Shown in pieces: positions 44,336 to 53,004 of a DNA stretch of 58,741 nucleotides (within the stretch, counting starts at the first letter, position 1; every line of letters begins with the position of its first letter). Origin of the DNA: an uncultured Bacteroides sp. (GTDB taxonomy: Bacteria > Bacteroidota > Bacteroidia > Bacteroidales > Bacteroidaceae); NCBI RefSeq assembly GCF_900547205.1, contig NZ_URFY01000029.1, positions 1-58,741 of the forward strand. Reading direction: 5' to 3'. Position numbers and translations under genes: made by a program. The notes under the pieces are model-generated. The model was not told the origin of the DNA and did no database searches. It worked only from the letters and a program-made list of their open reading frames with translations.

Positions 44336-45593
44336 TATCTATCAAATTCAGGAAAGAGGATATAACCTTCTCTGTATTTCGAGAATCATCCATCTTTAAA
44401 ACCACATTACCATTTTTATCTAGAATAAGATAAGTAGGGAATACCTGTACACCCCAAAACTTATGTGGATAATTAATAAGCATTGACTCATCCCGATATA
44501 CTAAATAGTTATCGTAAGGAATCTTCAAATCTGCAATCACTTTTTTTAGCTTACCCAAATTTGCTTTATTTTCTAAAGCAATGCCTAATACAATAACATC
44601 TGATCTATCTTTTACCTCCACAAATAATTGCTTAACCAATGGAATGGATTGAATGCATGGACCACACCAACTTCCCCAGAAGTCAATAAATACATATTTT
44701 CCACGTATTACATCCTGTAATCTTACTTTATGGTCATCATATAAGGAATGGACTAAAATATCTGGAGAAGAATCATTTAATCCACATGAAGTAATGAAGT
44801 TACCAACTTCTCTAATATTAAGACTATCTCCTATGGTCGATTCTAGTAAAACCATCTTATCATTTAGCACTATAGTATCTCCCAACGTACAGTCACTATA
44901 TAAATACTTACCTTCACAGTAAAAATCAAAACTACAATCTTGCGATAAGGTCCAAGGCAAAAGATCAGTATAATGTTTTTTTGTCGCATAAGCATGATAC
45001 TTTTCATTGTCAAAATTTAAAAAGCCTTCCTTGCAAATATATGCTAATATACCAATATCAAGAAAGTAATCCTTCTCAGAATCATAATTCTTTCTACCCT
45101 TGTCACTATAAAATGGAATAATGGAAATAGGCGCTATGTATTCTTTCAATTTCTCATTTGAGCTATAAGTGAATTTTACTTTCATATTCAAATTCATCGG
45201 ATTCTCTTGAATGTCATATTTTGAATAATCATCCAATGAAATTGTATAAATGTTATCATTTCCAAAATCATTATCAGTGTTTGTATCTACAGATATGTAC
45301 TTTTCCCTATTATTCATATCAAGTCCAACATAAACATAAAAATATTTTAGAGGTGCTATTTCTCTGCTGATTGTCACCTGATACAAGCAGTAATAATCAA
45401 CATGAATAGCGGGGAGTTTACATACCACTGAATCAACAGCTACCTTCTTGTAATTCAAGAATGTACTTATTCGCATTTTATCTTTTGCATTAGCAAAGAC
45501 TATACTTTTTCCATTATCAATATGTTGCCTGGTTTGCCCCCAAGAAGAACTGCAAATCAGCAAAAAAGCACAGAAATATATTATTGTTTTCAT
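44322..45593 (-). CDS. TlpA-like thioredoxin-fold protein, 423 residues
   Basis: This exported protein has the signal peptide TIIYFCAFLLICSSSWGQ, a beta-rich N-terminal domain of about 240 residues with a calcium-like NTDNDFGND segment near 102-110, and a C-terminal TlpA domain with FWGSWCGPCIQSIP (Cys310, Cys313) and a Pro in VFPTYLILDKNG near 385. It probably handles disulfides in the periplasm. It follows precursor 2 after a perfect hairpin, the same order as precursor 1 and its TlpA gene, which suggests the precursor-TlpA unit was duplicated. Confidence 0.87.
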   Translation of the reverse strand: MKTIIYFCAFLLICSSSWGQTRQHIDNGKSIVFANAKDKMRISTFLNYKKVAVDSVVCKLPAIHVDYYCLYQVTISREIAPLKYFYVYVGLDMNNREKYISVDTNTDNDFGNDNIYTISLDDYSKYDIQENPMNLNMKVKFTYSSNEKLKEYIAPISIIPFYSDKGRKNYDSEKDYFLDIGILAYICKEGFLNFDNEKYHAYATKKHYTDLLPWTLSQDCSFDFYCEGKYLYSDCTLGDTIVLNDKMVLLESTIGDSLNIREVGNFITSCGLNDSSPDILVHSLYDDHKVRLQDVIRGKYVFIDFWGSWCGPCIQSIPLVKQLFVEVKDRSDVIVLGIALENKANLGKLKKVIADLKIPYDNYLVYRDESMLINYPHKFWGVQVFPTYLILDKNGNVVLKMDDSRNTEKVISSFLNLIDSANN

Positions 45594-45620
45594 TCAATCA
45601 GATATTAAGTAAAAGATAGG

Positions 45621-45653
45621 CAAGTCATCTATAATTTTATTATAGATGACTTG
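45621..45653 (-). terminator. Perfect hairpin after precursor 2
   Basis: A 15-bp perfect stem, CAAGTCATCTATAAT (45621-45635) and ATTATAGATGACTTG (45639-45653), has a TTT loop. It lies between the precursor 2 stop and the TlpA gene, in the same place as the hairpin after precursor 1 but with unrelated sequence. Probably a partial terminator or stabiliser. Confidence 0.65.
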
Positions 45654-45679
45654 AACAATGTTTTTAGAACTGGCAAGTA

Positions 45680-45931
45680 CTACATTAAGGCACCGCTACC
45701 ACCACTTTTATTGCAGCTCTTTGTCAACGTTTGCGTTTCACCGATGCACTTTACATATTTTTCGTCCACGGCTTCGCATTTACCATTACAATGGTCTATA
45801 ACCATTGTGTTATCACCACATTTAGCGGAGCATGAACTTTCAGTGCTACCACTACCACCTAAAACCTTCTTCATTTCATTGTCACTCAACACAACATCGT
45901 CATGCAAGTTAATACTACCTAACTTTCTCAT
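45680..45931 (-). CDS. GG-leader precursor peptide 2
   Basis: This is an 83-residue RiPP precursor. The leader is 26 residues, ending LSDNEMKKVLGG. The 57-residue core starts SGSTESS and carries six Cys at 34, 38, 48, 52, 62 and 73, including two C-x3-C pairs. An even number of Cys and the nearby VKOR/thioredoxin and TlpA genes suggest disulfides or thioethers. The core ends in a Ser/Gly-rich NKSGGSGALM. It shares leader, upstream element and downstream hairpin layout with precursor 1. Confidence 0.9.
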   Translation of the reverse strand: MRKLGSINLHDDVVLSDNEMKKVLGGSGSTESSCSAKCGDNTMVIDHCNGKCEAVDEKYVKCIGETQTLTKSCNKSGGSGALM

Positions 45932-45983
45932 AAATACTAAGTTTTAATCAATGCTGTAGAGTTCTCCCACAATTAAATCTCGC

Positions 45984-46018
45984 CTATTATCCTACAACTT
46001 AATAATAGTAGCAATCAA
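45984..46018 (-). promoter_or_regulatory. Conserved element upstream of precursor 2
   Basis: The 25-bp block at 45984-46008 matches the precursor 1 block in 24 of 25 bases and ends 53 bases from the start codon, as there. A TTGATTG segment precedes it on the minus strand in both cases. It has CTATTA/TAATAG dyad arms at its ends. Probably a promoter or operator. Confidence 0.6.
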
Positions 46019-46052
46019 GTCTCACCTAACTGCCACGGGATATGTTTATACT

Positions 46053-47621
46053 TTAATCATCATCCAATTTTAAGCTTGTGAAATATGCAACATCTTCTAA
46101 TCTATAAGCGTCTGGCATCTTATATCCATTAATCAATAAAGTAGGAGTTGAGGAAAGTTCATTTCTTTTTCTCCACAAATCATGTTTTCTTGCTTCCTCT
46201 TTCACAGCAGATGAATTTTGTGAGACGCCTATTTCATCATAATATCTTGGCAGGTCATATTTCTTCCCGGCAAACCATTCTCTATAAATCTTCAAACATT
46301 CAGTTCTCTCTTTCTCATGATAAACTGCGATTAAAAACAAGTTACTAGGATAAAGCTTTTCGTTAAATGAAGAAAAAACGTATTGAATACATAATTTATC
46401 CCCGACTTTTTCTAATAAGCTATCTATTCTTTTATGCATCATTGCACAAGGTTCACAATGGGGATTAGTCAAAATCGTCAACTTTACCAAAGCATCAGGA
46501 TTTCCAAATATGATTTGAGAATCATTTGTTGTAACGGGATGGAAAGACTGCTGCTTTATCAACGCTTTAAAAACTGATTCATTCATTTTAAAGCTACGCA
46601 TTTCCTGCGCCATATTTTCATTTTCCTTATTTGATTTATAAAATTGAGTAAACAAGTTTATGAATAAAACGGGTATCATATATATGAACGCAAGTATCAC
46701 CACTTCATCAATAGTAGGCAACATCCAATAAAGACTTCCTAAACAGATATTTATTAAGAAAATTGACCAAAGAAGAATTTGTACTATCAAGCAAAGCATA
46801 CACCATTGCTTCACCACTTTATATTGATACCAAACGCTCCATATACCATAAGGTAAAGTAAAGAGATTAACAATCGCCAGATAAGGGAGCAAAATTGGAC
46901 AAATTACAATCAAAAGCACATTAGAGGAAAAATAAGCTAATCCGATTTCGCTCCAACTCAGTTTTCCACCGATTTTGGCAGCGGGAGAGTCCAGCACATC
47001 ATTACAATCCTTTTGATGAAATAATGAACATACTTTGTCAGCATATCGATTTGCTGTATGCAACTGCTTAAATAATAATCCCAGACTACAAGCAATTCCT
47101 ATCATATTGACCATCAATAACAAGACATGGGTTAAAGTCCATCTACCAATATTTACAGCACCTACATAAAACAATAAAGAAAAGATTAAAACTAGAACAA
47201 TAATATTGCGAACTTTACTAAATAACATATCTTTTCTATGCTTTAGATAGTCAGGTTCAATCGAGTTAGAATCAGGTTCTGCGAGCAATGCAACTCCAGT
47301 CCACATTTGCTTGAAATCATTGAGTGTAGCTGTGTATTTCTTCCAATTCCACAGATAATGTACATCATTCGTAGATTCTGAAAAATCATCAACTACAACG
47401 AAGTCTGTTCCAATATGTGCTATAAATGGTGTTTCCAACTTACTCACATCCTTATCACCAATCTTTACACCTGCATTTTCAATATGATAGTCGTTCAACA
47501 ATTGAGATATACCATATAAAGTATATTTATACGGATGCTCTTCAAATTGTTTATTCGAAAAAGAAGAAGTATGTTTAACTTTCAGACTCTCTAAAAAGGT
47601 CGTGAATACGTTTCTTGCCAT
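46053..47621 (-). CDS. Degenerate C39 / VKOR / thioredoxin fusion
   Basis: This 522-residue protein has three parts. Residues about 1-115 look like a C39 peptidase domain without its active Cys and His (FIAHIGTDFVVV where an active enzyme has HF). Residues about 135-325 are a vitamin K epoxide reductase-type membrane domain with CSLFHQKDC (Cys198, Cys206) and the redox pair QWCMLC (Cys274, Cys277). Residues about 345-520 are a DsbA-like thioredoxin domain with NPHCEPC (Cys389, Cys392) and a cis-Pro in SSTPTLLING. It should form disulfides in exported peptide using quinone. The dead peptidase may bind the leader. Confidence 0.88.
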   Translation of the reverse strand: MARNVFTTFLESLKVKHTSSFSNKQFEEHPYKYTLYGISQLLNDYHIENAGVKIGDKDVSKLETPFIAHIGTDFVVVDDFSESTNDVHYLWNWKKYTATLNDFKQMWTGVALLAEPDSNSIEPDYLKHRKDMLFSKVRNIIVLVLIFSLLFYVGAVNIGRWTLTHVLLLMVNMIGIACSLGLLFKQLHTANRYADKVCSLFHQKDCNDVLDSPAAKIGGKLSWSEIGLAYFSSNVLLIVICPILLPYLAIVNLFTLPYGIWSVWYQYKVVKQWCMLCLIVQILLWSIFLINICLGSLYWMLPTIDEVVILAFIYMIPVLFINLFTQFYKSNKENENMAQEMRSFKMNESVFKALIKQQSFHPVTTNDSQIIFGNPDALVKLTILTNPHCEPCAMMHKRIDSLLEKVGDKLCIQYVFSSFNEKLYPSNLFLIAVYHEKERTECLKIYREWFAGKKYDLPRYYDEIGVSQNSSAVKEEARKHDLWRKRNELSSTPTLLINGYKMPDAYRLEDVAYFTSLKLDDD

Positions 47622-47633
47622 AATCTACATTTT

Positions 47634-48296
47634 TTATAATAGTTGTCTCATTCCATTCTGCCATGTTAAATCTTCACATGACGATTCGACTTTCTGATAA
47701 TCAATTATCCGATATAACACATCCAGATAAGGATAAGTGATTTTCTCTCCTTCAAAGAAACGATTCAATAATAAGACTCCCTGATTTTCCGATGACGTCG
47801 TCATATCTCTACAAACATTTCCCATATTTTTCAAATACAAATCATCAAATGGCCGGCCTACTTTGTGTTGAGACATCAAACGGGATAAAACGTACCAAGA
47901 CAAGCCTTCAATTCCTTTTTCAAAGGTTGTATCAATAATGCGATAAACATCATATTCCATAATCTTCTTATCAATATTATACAGAATCTCATTAGTATCG
48001 CCGTCAATGAATTTATTCCAAGCCAGATATTCTATTCCCCAACCGATACCAGTCAGACCGCTAGAAAAGTACCAATTAGCATTTACTGCTATCTTTTCAC
48101 ATAGTTCTTCCAACAATTCATCGGCTATTTGAGCAAATAATTCACTATTAGTATAACGAGAATAATGATAGAAAAATATGATACATCCCATCCTCCCTTT
48201 GCAAATACTAAGGTCAGAATCAAAACTTACATTTAGTATTTGATGGCATACAATACGTTCTAATAGCTTCATCTTGTGTTCATGTTTCTCATTCAT
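47634..48296 (-). CDS. Short LanC-like protein, copy 2
   Basis: This 220-residue protein carries glycine-rich repeats of the LanC barrel: ICKGRMGCIIFFY, FSSGLTGIGWGIEYL, FEKGIEGLSWYVL and a weak C-terminal WQNGMRQLL. True LanC cyclases are about 400 residues with a zinc site of two Cys and a His in the C-terminal half. That half and those ligands are not seen. It is related to the copy at 52268-52981. It may help bind or fold the precursor rather than make lanthionine. It has a promoter-like sequence just upstream (48322-48344). Confidence 0.75.
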   Translation of the reverse strand: MNEKHEHKMKLLERIVCHQILNVSFDSDLSICKGRMGCIIFFYHYSRYTNSELFAQIADELLEELCEKIAVNANWYFSSGLTGIGWGIEYLAWNKFIDGDTNEILYNIDKKIMEYDVYRIIDTTFEKGIEGLSWYVLSRLMSQHKVGRPFDDLYLKNMGNVCRDMTTSSENQGVLLLNRFFEGEKITYPYLDVLYRIIDYQKVESSCEDLTWQNGMRQLL

Positions 48297-48321
48297 ATTG
48301 TCTATATCAAAAGTTATGCCG

Positions 48322-48344
48322 TAAATATAAGCATTACTTTTGGA
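48322..48344 (-). promoter_or_regulatory. Promoter-like sequence before the second LanC-like gene
   Basis: On the minus strand, TCCAAAA, 3 bases, then ATGCTTATATTTA, with a TATATTTA -7 box at 48329-48322. The TSS would be about 20 bases before the start codon. It closely resembles the sequence at 57789-57812. Confidence 0.5.
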
Positions 48345-48405
48345 TTATTTACTAATTAGATAAATTATTCATGCAACTAATACATCATTTTTTTCATTAA
48401 CAGCC

Positions 48406-49698
48406 CTACTTCTTCAACCTCAACTTAACCACCACCGGATTGCTATCCTTCGTCAAATCAGGAAAGGGAGATTTTGATCCTTCTGTAAGAAACTCTTCCG
48501 CCCGCACAAGCATATATAAATAACCGTTTTTCGTATAAAGTCCATTCGTTTTCAATCCCGGAATGGTTAGCTTCTTTAGAAAGCCGTCCAAGTCGTTCTC
48601 AAAACTTTCGGAGAATGTTTTAGCTTTCCCTCCGGCTTTGCAATATCCTATGCCGCTCACCTTTTTGGCATCATACCCAAAGAGAATCCCATCTTCCAGC
48701 GCATATACAACCCAAACACCCTCGCGATTCAATTCTTTGCCGTCATCGCCCATCATTGCACGGAGCTTACACTCATAGTCTGCCGCAGTACTTTTCTGCT
48801 TCAACACATACCACGGCCGCACGGACTTAAAATCAGAAGTGCGATAAATGGTATCCAGAAATACGGGACGCACCCAGAAGGCAGAATCAAGACTACCACA
48901 GTCAACGGGATAATTGACGCTCTGCGTAGTCCTCCTTTTTTCCAAAGCCTTGCTATCGAAATGATAATTCTTTAGTTTGTAGACAACGGAATCGTTACTC
49001 ATATCCTTGGCATACAGCAGTACAGGTCCATTAGGGTTTACCAAAGTGTTTATTTTTGCGCCCAATGATTTATAATTATAGCAATACGCTTGTATATTAT
49101 CTATGTAAGCACATATCTTTTTACTCCCTTTCGCATCTTCCCCATCAAATTTATCATTCACATCTTCATCTTCTTTGCAATTCTGAAACCCTACAAAGTC
49201 GCCATTGAAAGAATATACATTATAAAACTCTCCCACATTATTGCGGAAAGCTACATATTTCTTATCAAAATTGTATATCCCACGGGTATACTTCACTGCT
49301 TCCCTATGCCCATATCCTTTTTGAAACAAGGATAATACGAACTTTCCGTCAAGATTATATTTATAGATAAGTTCCGAGTCTATGAAGATATTATCATCGG
49401 AGACGACGACAGCATTATTCCAAGCATCAGGTATTACAGGTTCATTGTCTAACCGGATGTAAGCAATGCTATCCGCAAACTCCGATAGTTTCTGGGGTAT
49501 ATTAGAATATTCGATTTCTGTAAAATCGATAACAGAAAAAGTATCCTGACAAGACAACGTACTTCCCATTTCTGTACGGTCCTTATCCGATTGAATCAAA
49601 CCTATATTCTTTTTTGAACGAGGATGGGATGCACAGCCAACTAAAGCCGTCAAACAAGTGACACATAAAATTCTAACGATACGGGAATGTTGTTTCAT
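48406..49698 (-). CDS. 6-bladed beta-propeller lipoprotein A
   Basis: This 430-residue protein has a lipoprotein signal peptide ending in the lipobox LVGC (ILCVTCLTALVGCASH). It then follows the pattern of the BF3164-like/DUF4934 propeller family: DFTEIEYSNIPQKLSEFADSIAYIRLDNE near 53-81, then repeated strands such as DDNIFIDSELIYKYNLDGKF. No enzyme motif is visible. Three such lipoproteins lie in this operon. They may bind the peptide or its target on the cell surface, perhaps as immunity or export partners. This one is the most divergent of the three. Confidence 0.82.
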   Translation of the reverse strand: MKQHSRIVRILCVTCLTALVGCASHPRSKKNIGLIQSDKDRTEMGSTLSCQDTFSVIDFTEIEYSNIPQKLSEFADSIAYIRLDNEPVIPDAWNNAVVVSDDNIFIDSELIYKYNLDGKFVLSLFQKGYGHREAVKYTRGIYNFDKKYVAFRNNVGEFYNVYSFNGDFVGFQNCKEDEDVNDKFDGEDAKGSKKICAYIDNIQAYCYNYKSLGAKINTLVNPNGPVLLYAKDMSNDSVVYKLKNYHFDSKALEKRRTTQSVNYPVDCGSLDSAFWVRPVFLDTIYRTSDFKSVRPWYVLKQKSTAADYECKLRAMMGDDGKELNREGVWVVYALEDGILFGYDAKKVSGIGYCKAGGKAKTFSESFENDLDGFLKKLTIPGLKTNGLYTKNGYLYMLVRAEEFLTEGSKSPFPDLTKDSNPVVVKLRLKK

Positions 49699-49818
49699 AT
49701 TATCAGTGTTTTGAGTTGTATTACAAAGAAAAGAATAAAAATGAACTTTTACTAATCTTATTGCACTTTTCTGTACTTCTTTTTTGGAAATAGATTCATC
49801 AATTAAAGAAAGATCAAT

Positions 49819-51030
49819 TCATTGTTTATACTTTGCTATTAATAAAATCTTATTATCCTCCTCATCTTGTAGTTTGGAAGCTACTTCTTTTAAGCGTCCC
49901 TTGAGCTTTCCTTCATTATACAGCGTTATCAACCTCTCTGCCGTAAAAAATGCAACTCCCATATTTTTGTCTGAAAATGCGTCACGAATAGTCACTGGAT
50001 ATCTTGACATTGTAGCGTCCATATCCGAATTATAGATTTCCCATTTTTCTACCTGATTCGTCTTTCTATTCCATATTAATATATCTGAGTCTTCATACGG
50101 CTTATAATGATTAGATTTATCATAATACATAGAAACAACTCTAAACATCAAGAAAGAATCTGTGTAAAGCTCAGGAACTACTATAGTCGGTGGAGTAGTA
50201 GATCGCGCGGATGGTGTCTTTACAGCAATTGGGGTCAAGCGCTCTTCTTTAAAAGAATAAAGAGTATCCAAAGAAAATTCCGCGATAAGTGCTTCATCAC
50301 CATTCATTAAAAAAGGAAATATCGGCAAGGAAGGCCTATTTATATAAATATCACCAGTAGTAAGCTTCTCTGTTATAACAGTCAAAGTACTTGAAATTCC
50401 ATCAGGTACCATTAGATTAAGAGGAATTAATCTACCATCTTTCTTACTCATCAGATAAAAGGGGTGCGTGTCTGTACAACGATAAGTTTTATGAGAAAAA
50501 GAATCATGATAGCCAATCAGATAATCTTTATTATAATTATGCCATGGATATAAATTGGCAATCATCCATGGTATACTCCGTTTATATGTACCTTCAAATG
50601 AGTAAATATTAACCTTTTTCTTGTATAAATCATATACAAAACACTCTTCTGTTTCAAAATCAGCAACCATATCCTGTAAATAAGAATATTCTTCTGGACC
50701 ATTTCCAAGTCTATTAACCTTACGTACAAATTTACCTGAGCGAGTGAAGAAAAAGATATCTCCTGTATACATATCACTTGTAATAATATATTTATCTGAA
50801 ATACAGAAGTCTGCACACATACTAGTCAATAAAGAACTATCCGTAGTTTCCAAAGCCACATACTCCACATCTGCTATTTCCTTAAGATCAACTCTACGTG
50901 TGGGATAATCACCGGAAAGATTTATTACGCCAAGCCCGTCATTAGCGGCAGGTGGAGTTGATACACAGCCAACGAAAGCTAACAAACAGACTACATACAG
51001 AATCCTAATCATGTCAGTGTGATGTTTCAT
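49819..51030 (-). CDS. 6-bladed beta-propeller lipoprotein B
   Basis: This 403-residue lipoprotein has lipobox FVGC (ILYVVCLLAFVGCVST), then the family opening YPTRRVDLKEIADVEYVALE and the blade motif IFFFTRSGKFVRKVNRLGNGPEEY. I start at ATG 51030 (MKHHTDMIRIL), which aligns with the signal peptide of propeller A and avoids most of the overlap with the transferase gene. It is close to propeller C over its whole length (for example TPPTIVVPELYTD and TPPLAIFPEGFTD). The function is unknown. A surface binding role within the peptide system is inferred from position only. Confidence 0.84.
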   Translation of the reverse strand: MKHHTDMIRILYVVCLLAFVGCVSTPPAANDGLGVINLSGDYPTRRVDLKEIADVEYVALETTDSSLLTSMCADFCISDKYIITSDMYTGDIFFFTRSGKFVRKVNRLGNGPEEYSYLQDMVADFETEECFVYDLYKKKVNIYSFEGTYKRSIPWMIANLYPWHNYNKDYLIGYHDSFSHKTYRCTDTHPFYLMSKKDGRLIPLNLMVPDGISSTLTVITEKLTTGDIYINRPSLPIFPFLMNGDEALIAEFSLDTLYSFKEERLTPIAVKTPSARSTTPPTIVVPELYTDSFLMFRVVSMYYDKSNHYKPYEDSDILIWNRKTNQVEKWEIYNSDMDATMSRYPVTIRDAFSDKNMGVAFFTAERLITLYNEGKLKGRLKEVASKLQDEEDNKILLIAKYKQ

Positions 51031-51034
51031 ATCA

Positions 51035-52261
51035 TTATTCCAACGCATCTAACAACCGTTTATATCCTTCCTTCATTTTAGCTAAGCTATAGCATTTTAG
51101 ATACACCTCTCTCGCATTCCTCCCCATCTTTTTCCTCAATTCCGCAGAGGACAACAGCGAAATCAATGCCTGAGCCAAATTCGCACTGAATGTTTTAGCC
51201 TTCCCCGTCCGCCTTCCAATAGGGGCAACTATGGCATTCTCCCCGTCTTTAAACATATCGCGCACGCCAAATCCGTCAGAAGCAACAATGGGCAAGCTGT
51301 GCATCATCATCTCGATGCCCACGTAGCTACATTGTTCCGTATAGGACGGAATAACTCCGATGTCGGCCATTTGATACCATTGTTGCAGCACAGACGGCTT
51401 CAACTGTCCGGCATAGACAACTCTGGATTTTATATAATTATCCTGATGATTAAAAGAACTATAAATATCGGTCCCTGCCATCACCAGCTTTGCATTTGGG
51501 AAGCTTTCCAAAACAGATTTAAACGCATCAAGCAGAGCATACACCCCTTTTGTTTTCTCCAATCGTCCTACAAATAAAACAACCTTTTCTTCATCACTGA
51601 TAAAATATTTCGCCCTCAGCCTCTTCCTTCTTTCACTATCCAGGCTACGATGTTTTCGCTTCAAACCATTCGGAATGAGCCATATCTTATTCTGAGGAAC
51701 CCCGTAAACATCTAAAAGGAGCTGGCGGGTAGCGTTCGTCAAACAAACCACATGATCTACCATCTCGTAAGCTTCCTGTTCCATTTCCACCAGTTTCATC
51801 GTTCCACCATATAGAGGACTTTTCTTTATCGCTTCGCCATCGGAATGTATTCTTTCGAATTTGCGGACATCTCCCTCAAAGGCAGCTGTCCACGACTGAT
51901 TATGAATAACGAAAAACATCTTTGACAATGGATGCGATTCACGAATAGACTTTATGAGTTTATTTGAAGGAAAATGATTGACGCAGAACAACGTATCGGG
52001 AGAATCTTGTATATATAATCTAAAAAACTTAACAATAACCTCCGGATACTCAACATACTCTTTCCCCTTAAATTCGGGGAAATACATATAAGTTACGTCA
52101 CCTTTGCTCATTATCGCAAATTCACGGCAATCGGCATTAAAGATGACGAGATGAACAGACACATCCACTCCCTTAAGACAGGAGACAAATTCACCAACAA
52201 AAGTTCCTATCCCGTTTCTTGTAGAGCTGATATATTCGTCGAGTATATAAATACGTTTCAT
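51035..52261 (-). CDS. Glycosyltransferase of the GG-Bacteroidales peptide system, copy 1
   Basis: This 408-residue GT4-like protein opens KRIYILDEYISSTRNGIGTF. It has VIHNQSWTAAFEGD near 125, NKIWLIPNGLKRKH near 193, VVLFVGRLEKTKGVYAL near 219 and the donor site PSYTEQCSYVGIEMMMHS near 307, followed by LPIVASDGFGVRDMF. It parallels the copy beside the exporter along its full length. It sits between the LanC-like and propeller genes. Two related transferases with three unlike cores could mean one enzyme per peptide or two successive sugars. Confidence 0.86.
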   Translation of the reverse strand: MKRIYILDEYISSTRNGIGTFVGEFVSCLKGVDVSVHLVIFNADCREFAIMSKGDVTYMYFPEFKGKEYVEYPEVIVKFFRLYIQDSPDTLFCVNHFPSNKLIKSIRESHPLSKMFFVIHNQSWTAAFEGDVRKFERIHSDGEAIKKSPLYGGTMKLVEMEQEAYEMVDHVVCLTNATRQLLLDVYGVPQNKIWLIPNGLKRKHRSLDSERRKRLRAKYFISDEEKVVLFVGRLEKTKGVYALLDAFKSVLESFPNAKLVMAGTDIYSSFNHQDNYIKSRVVYAGQLKPSVLQQWYQMADIGVIPSYTEQCSYVGIEMMMHSLPIVASDGFGVRDMFKDGENAIVAPIGRRTGKAKTFSANLAQALISLLSSAELRKKMGRNAREVYLKCYSLAKMKEGYKRLLDALE

Positions 52262-52267
52262 GTCAAG

Positions 52268-52981
52268 CTATTTATATATTATTGTTTTTAACAGTAAGCC
52301 TGCCAGCCCTTTCGCCAAACCATAAGAAGGACGAACAACATCTATATCCAGCGGTTGTTCTATTTCAATCAAATCCTCAAGCGATAGCGACAATGCCGGT
52401 TCTTTATTGTATTGATAGTAGTCAGCGTATTGTTGCATCAGGTCGTTCATCCGATCATTCAGTTCCGTGCCTTTCACAGCTTTCAATGCGGCATATAAGT
52501 CGTCCAGATAGATGCGGTCGAAAGGTACAGGTTGTTGCTGTTGCAAAGCACCGCCAATATGCACCAACACGTAGTATAGAACACCTTCAAGTCCCGTTTC
52601 CAAACTCAGGTCATCCATTCGGCGCGGGTCTTGTTTCATTATCCGGTTGTCAATTTCGGCACACAGCTCCACCCCCGTTCCGTCAATGACTTGCCGTTGT
52701 ATCAAGAACTCTACTCCCCAACCGATGCCACTCAATCCTTCTGCAAACCCTATCGGCAATTTATTATGAATATGCGACCATATATTATCAATCAAATCAT
52801 CCGTAAAATCTTGGTAAACAAGATTGGGATAATGTCGACAATACTCTGTCAGCCCCAGCAGCACACCCATTTTTCCGGACATGAGTCCCACATCCTTCAG
52901 GCAAAATGCATTCAGCATCAAAGAGTGGCAAATTCTTTGTTCGGGAGTAAAATCCATTGTTACAATTTTCTTATTACGCAT
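52268..52981 (-). CDS. Short LanC-like protein, copy 1
   Basis: This 237-residue protein has four LanC-type glycine repeats: LMSGKMGVLLGL, GFAEGLSGIGWGVEFL near 77-92, LETGLEGVLYYVL and the C-terminal YGLAKGLAGLLL. It is about half the length of a LanC cyclase, and no W-C/CHG zinc ligands are visible, so lanthionine ring closure as in LanC is doubtful. It follows the pseudo-radical-SAM gene after 23 bases and precedes the transferase gene by 6. A leader-binding or scaffold role for the modification enzymes is a reasonable inference. Confidence 0.78.
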   Translation of the reverse strand: MRNKKIVTMDFTPEQRICHSLMLNAFCLKDVGLMSGKMGVLLGLTEYCRHYPNLVYQDFTDDLIDNIWSHIHNKLPIGFAEGLSGIGWGVEFLIQRQVIDGTGVELCAEIDNRIMKQDPRRMDDLSLETGLEGVLYYVLVHIGGALQQQQPVPFDRIYLDDLYAALKAVKGTELNDRMNDLMQQYADYYQYNKEPALSLSLEDLIEIEQPLDIDVVRPSYGLAKGLAGLLLKTIIYK

Positions 52982-53004
52982 TTCTAATCTTTATTGAACA
53001 TCCG

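Noticed and set aside
47634..52981. Classical lantibiotic cyclase system
   Set aside because: No LanB or LanM dehydratase is present and the LanC-like proteins are half length without zinc ligands.
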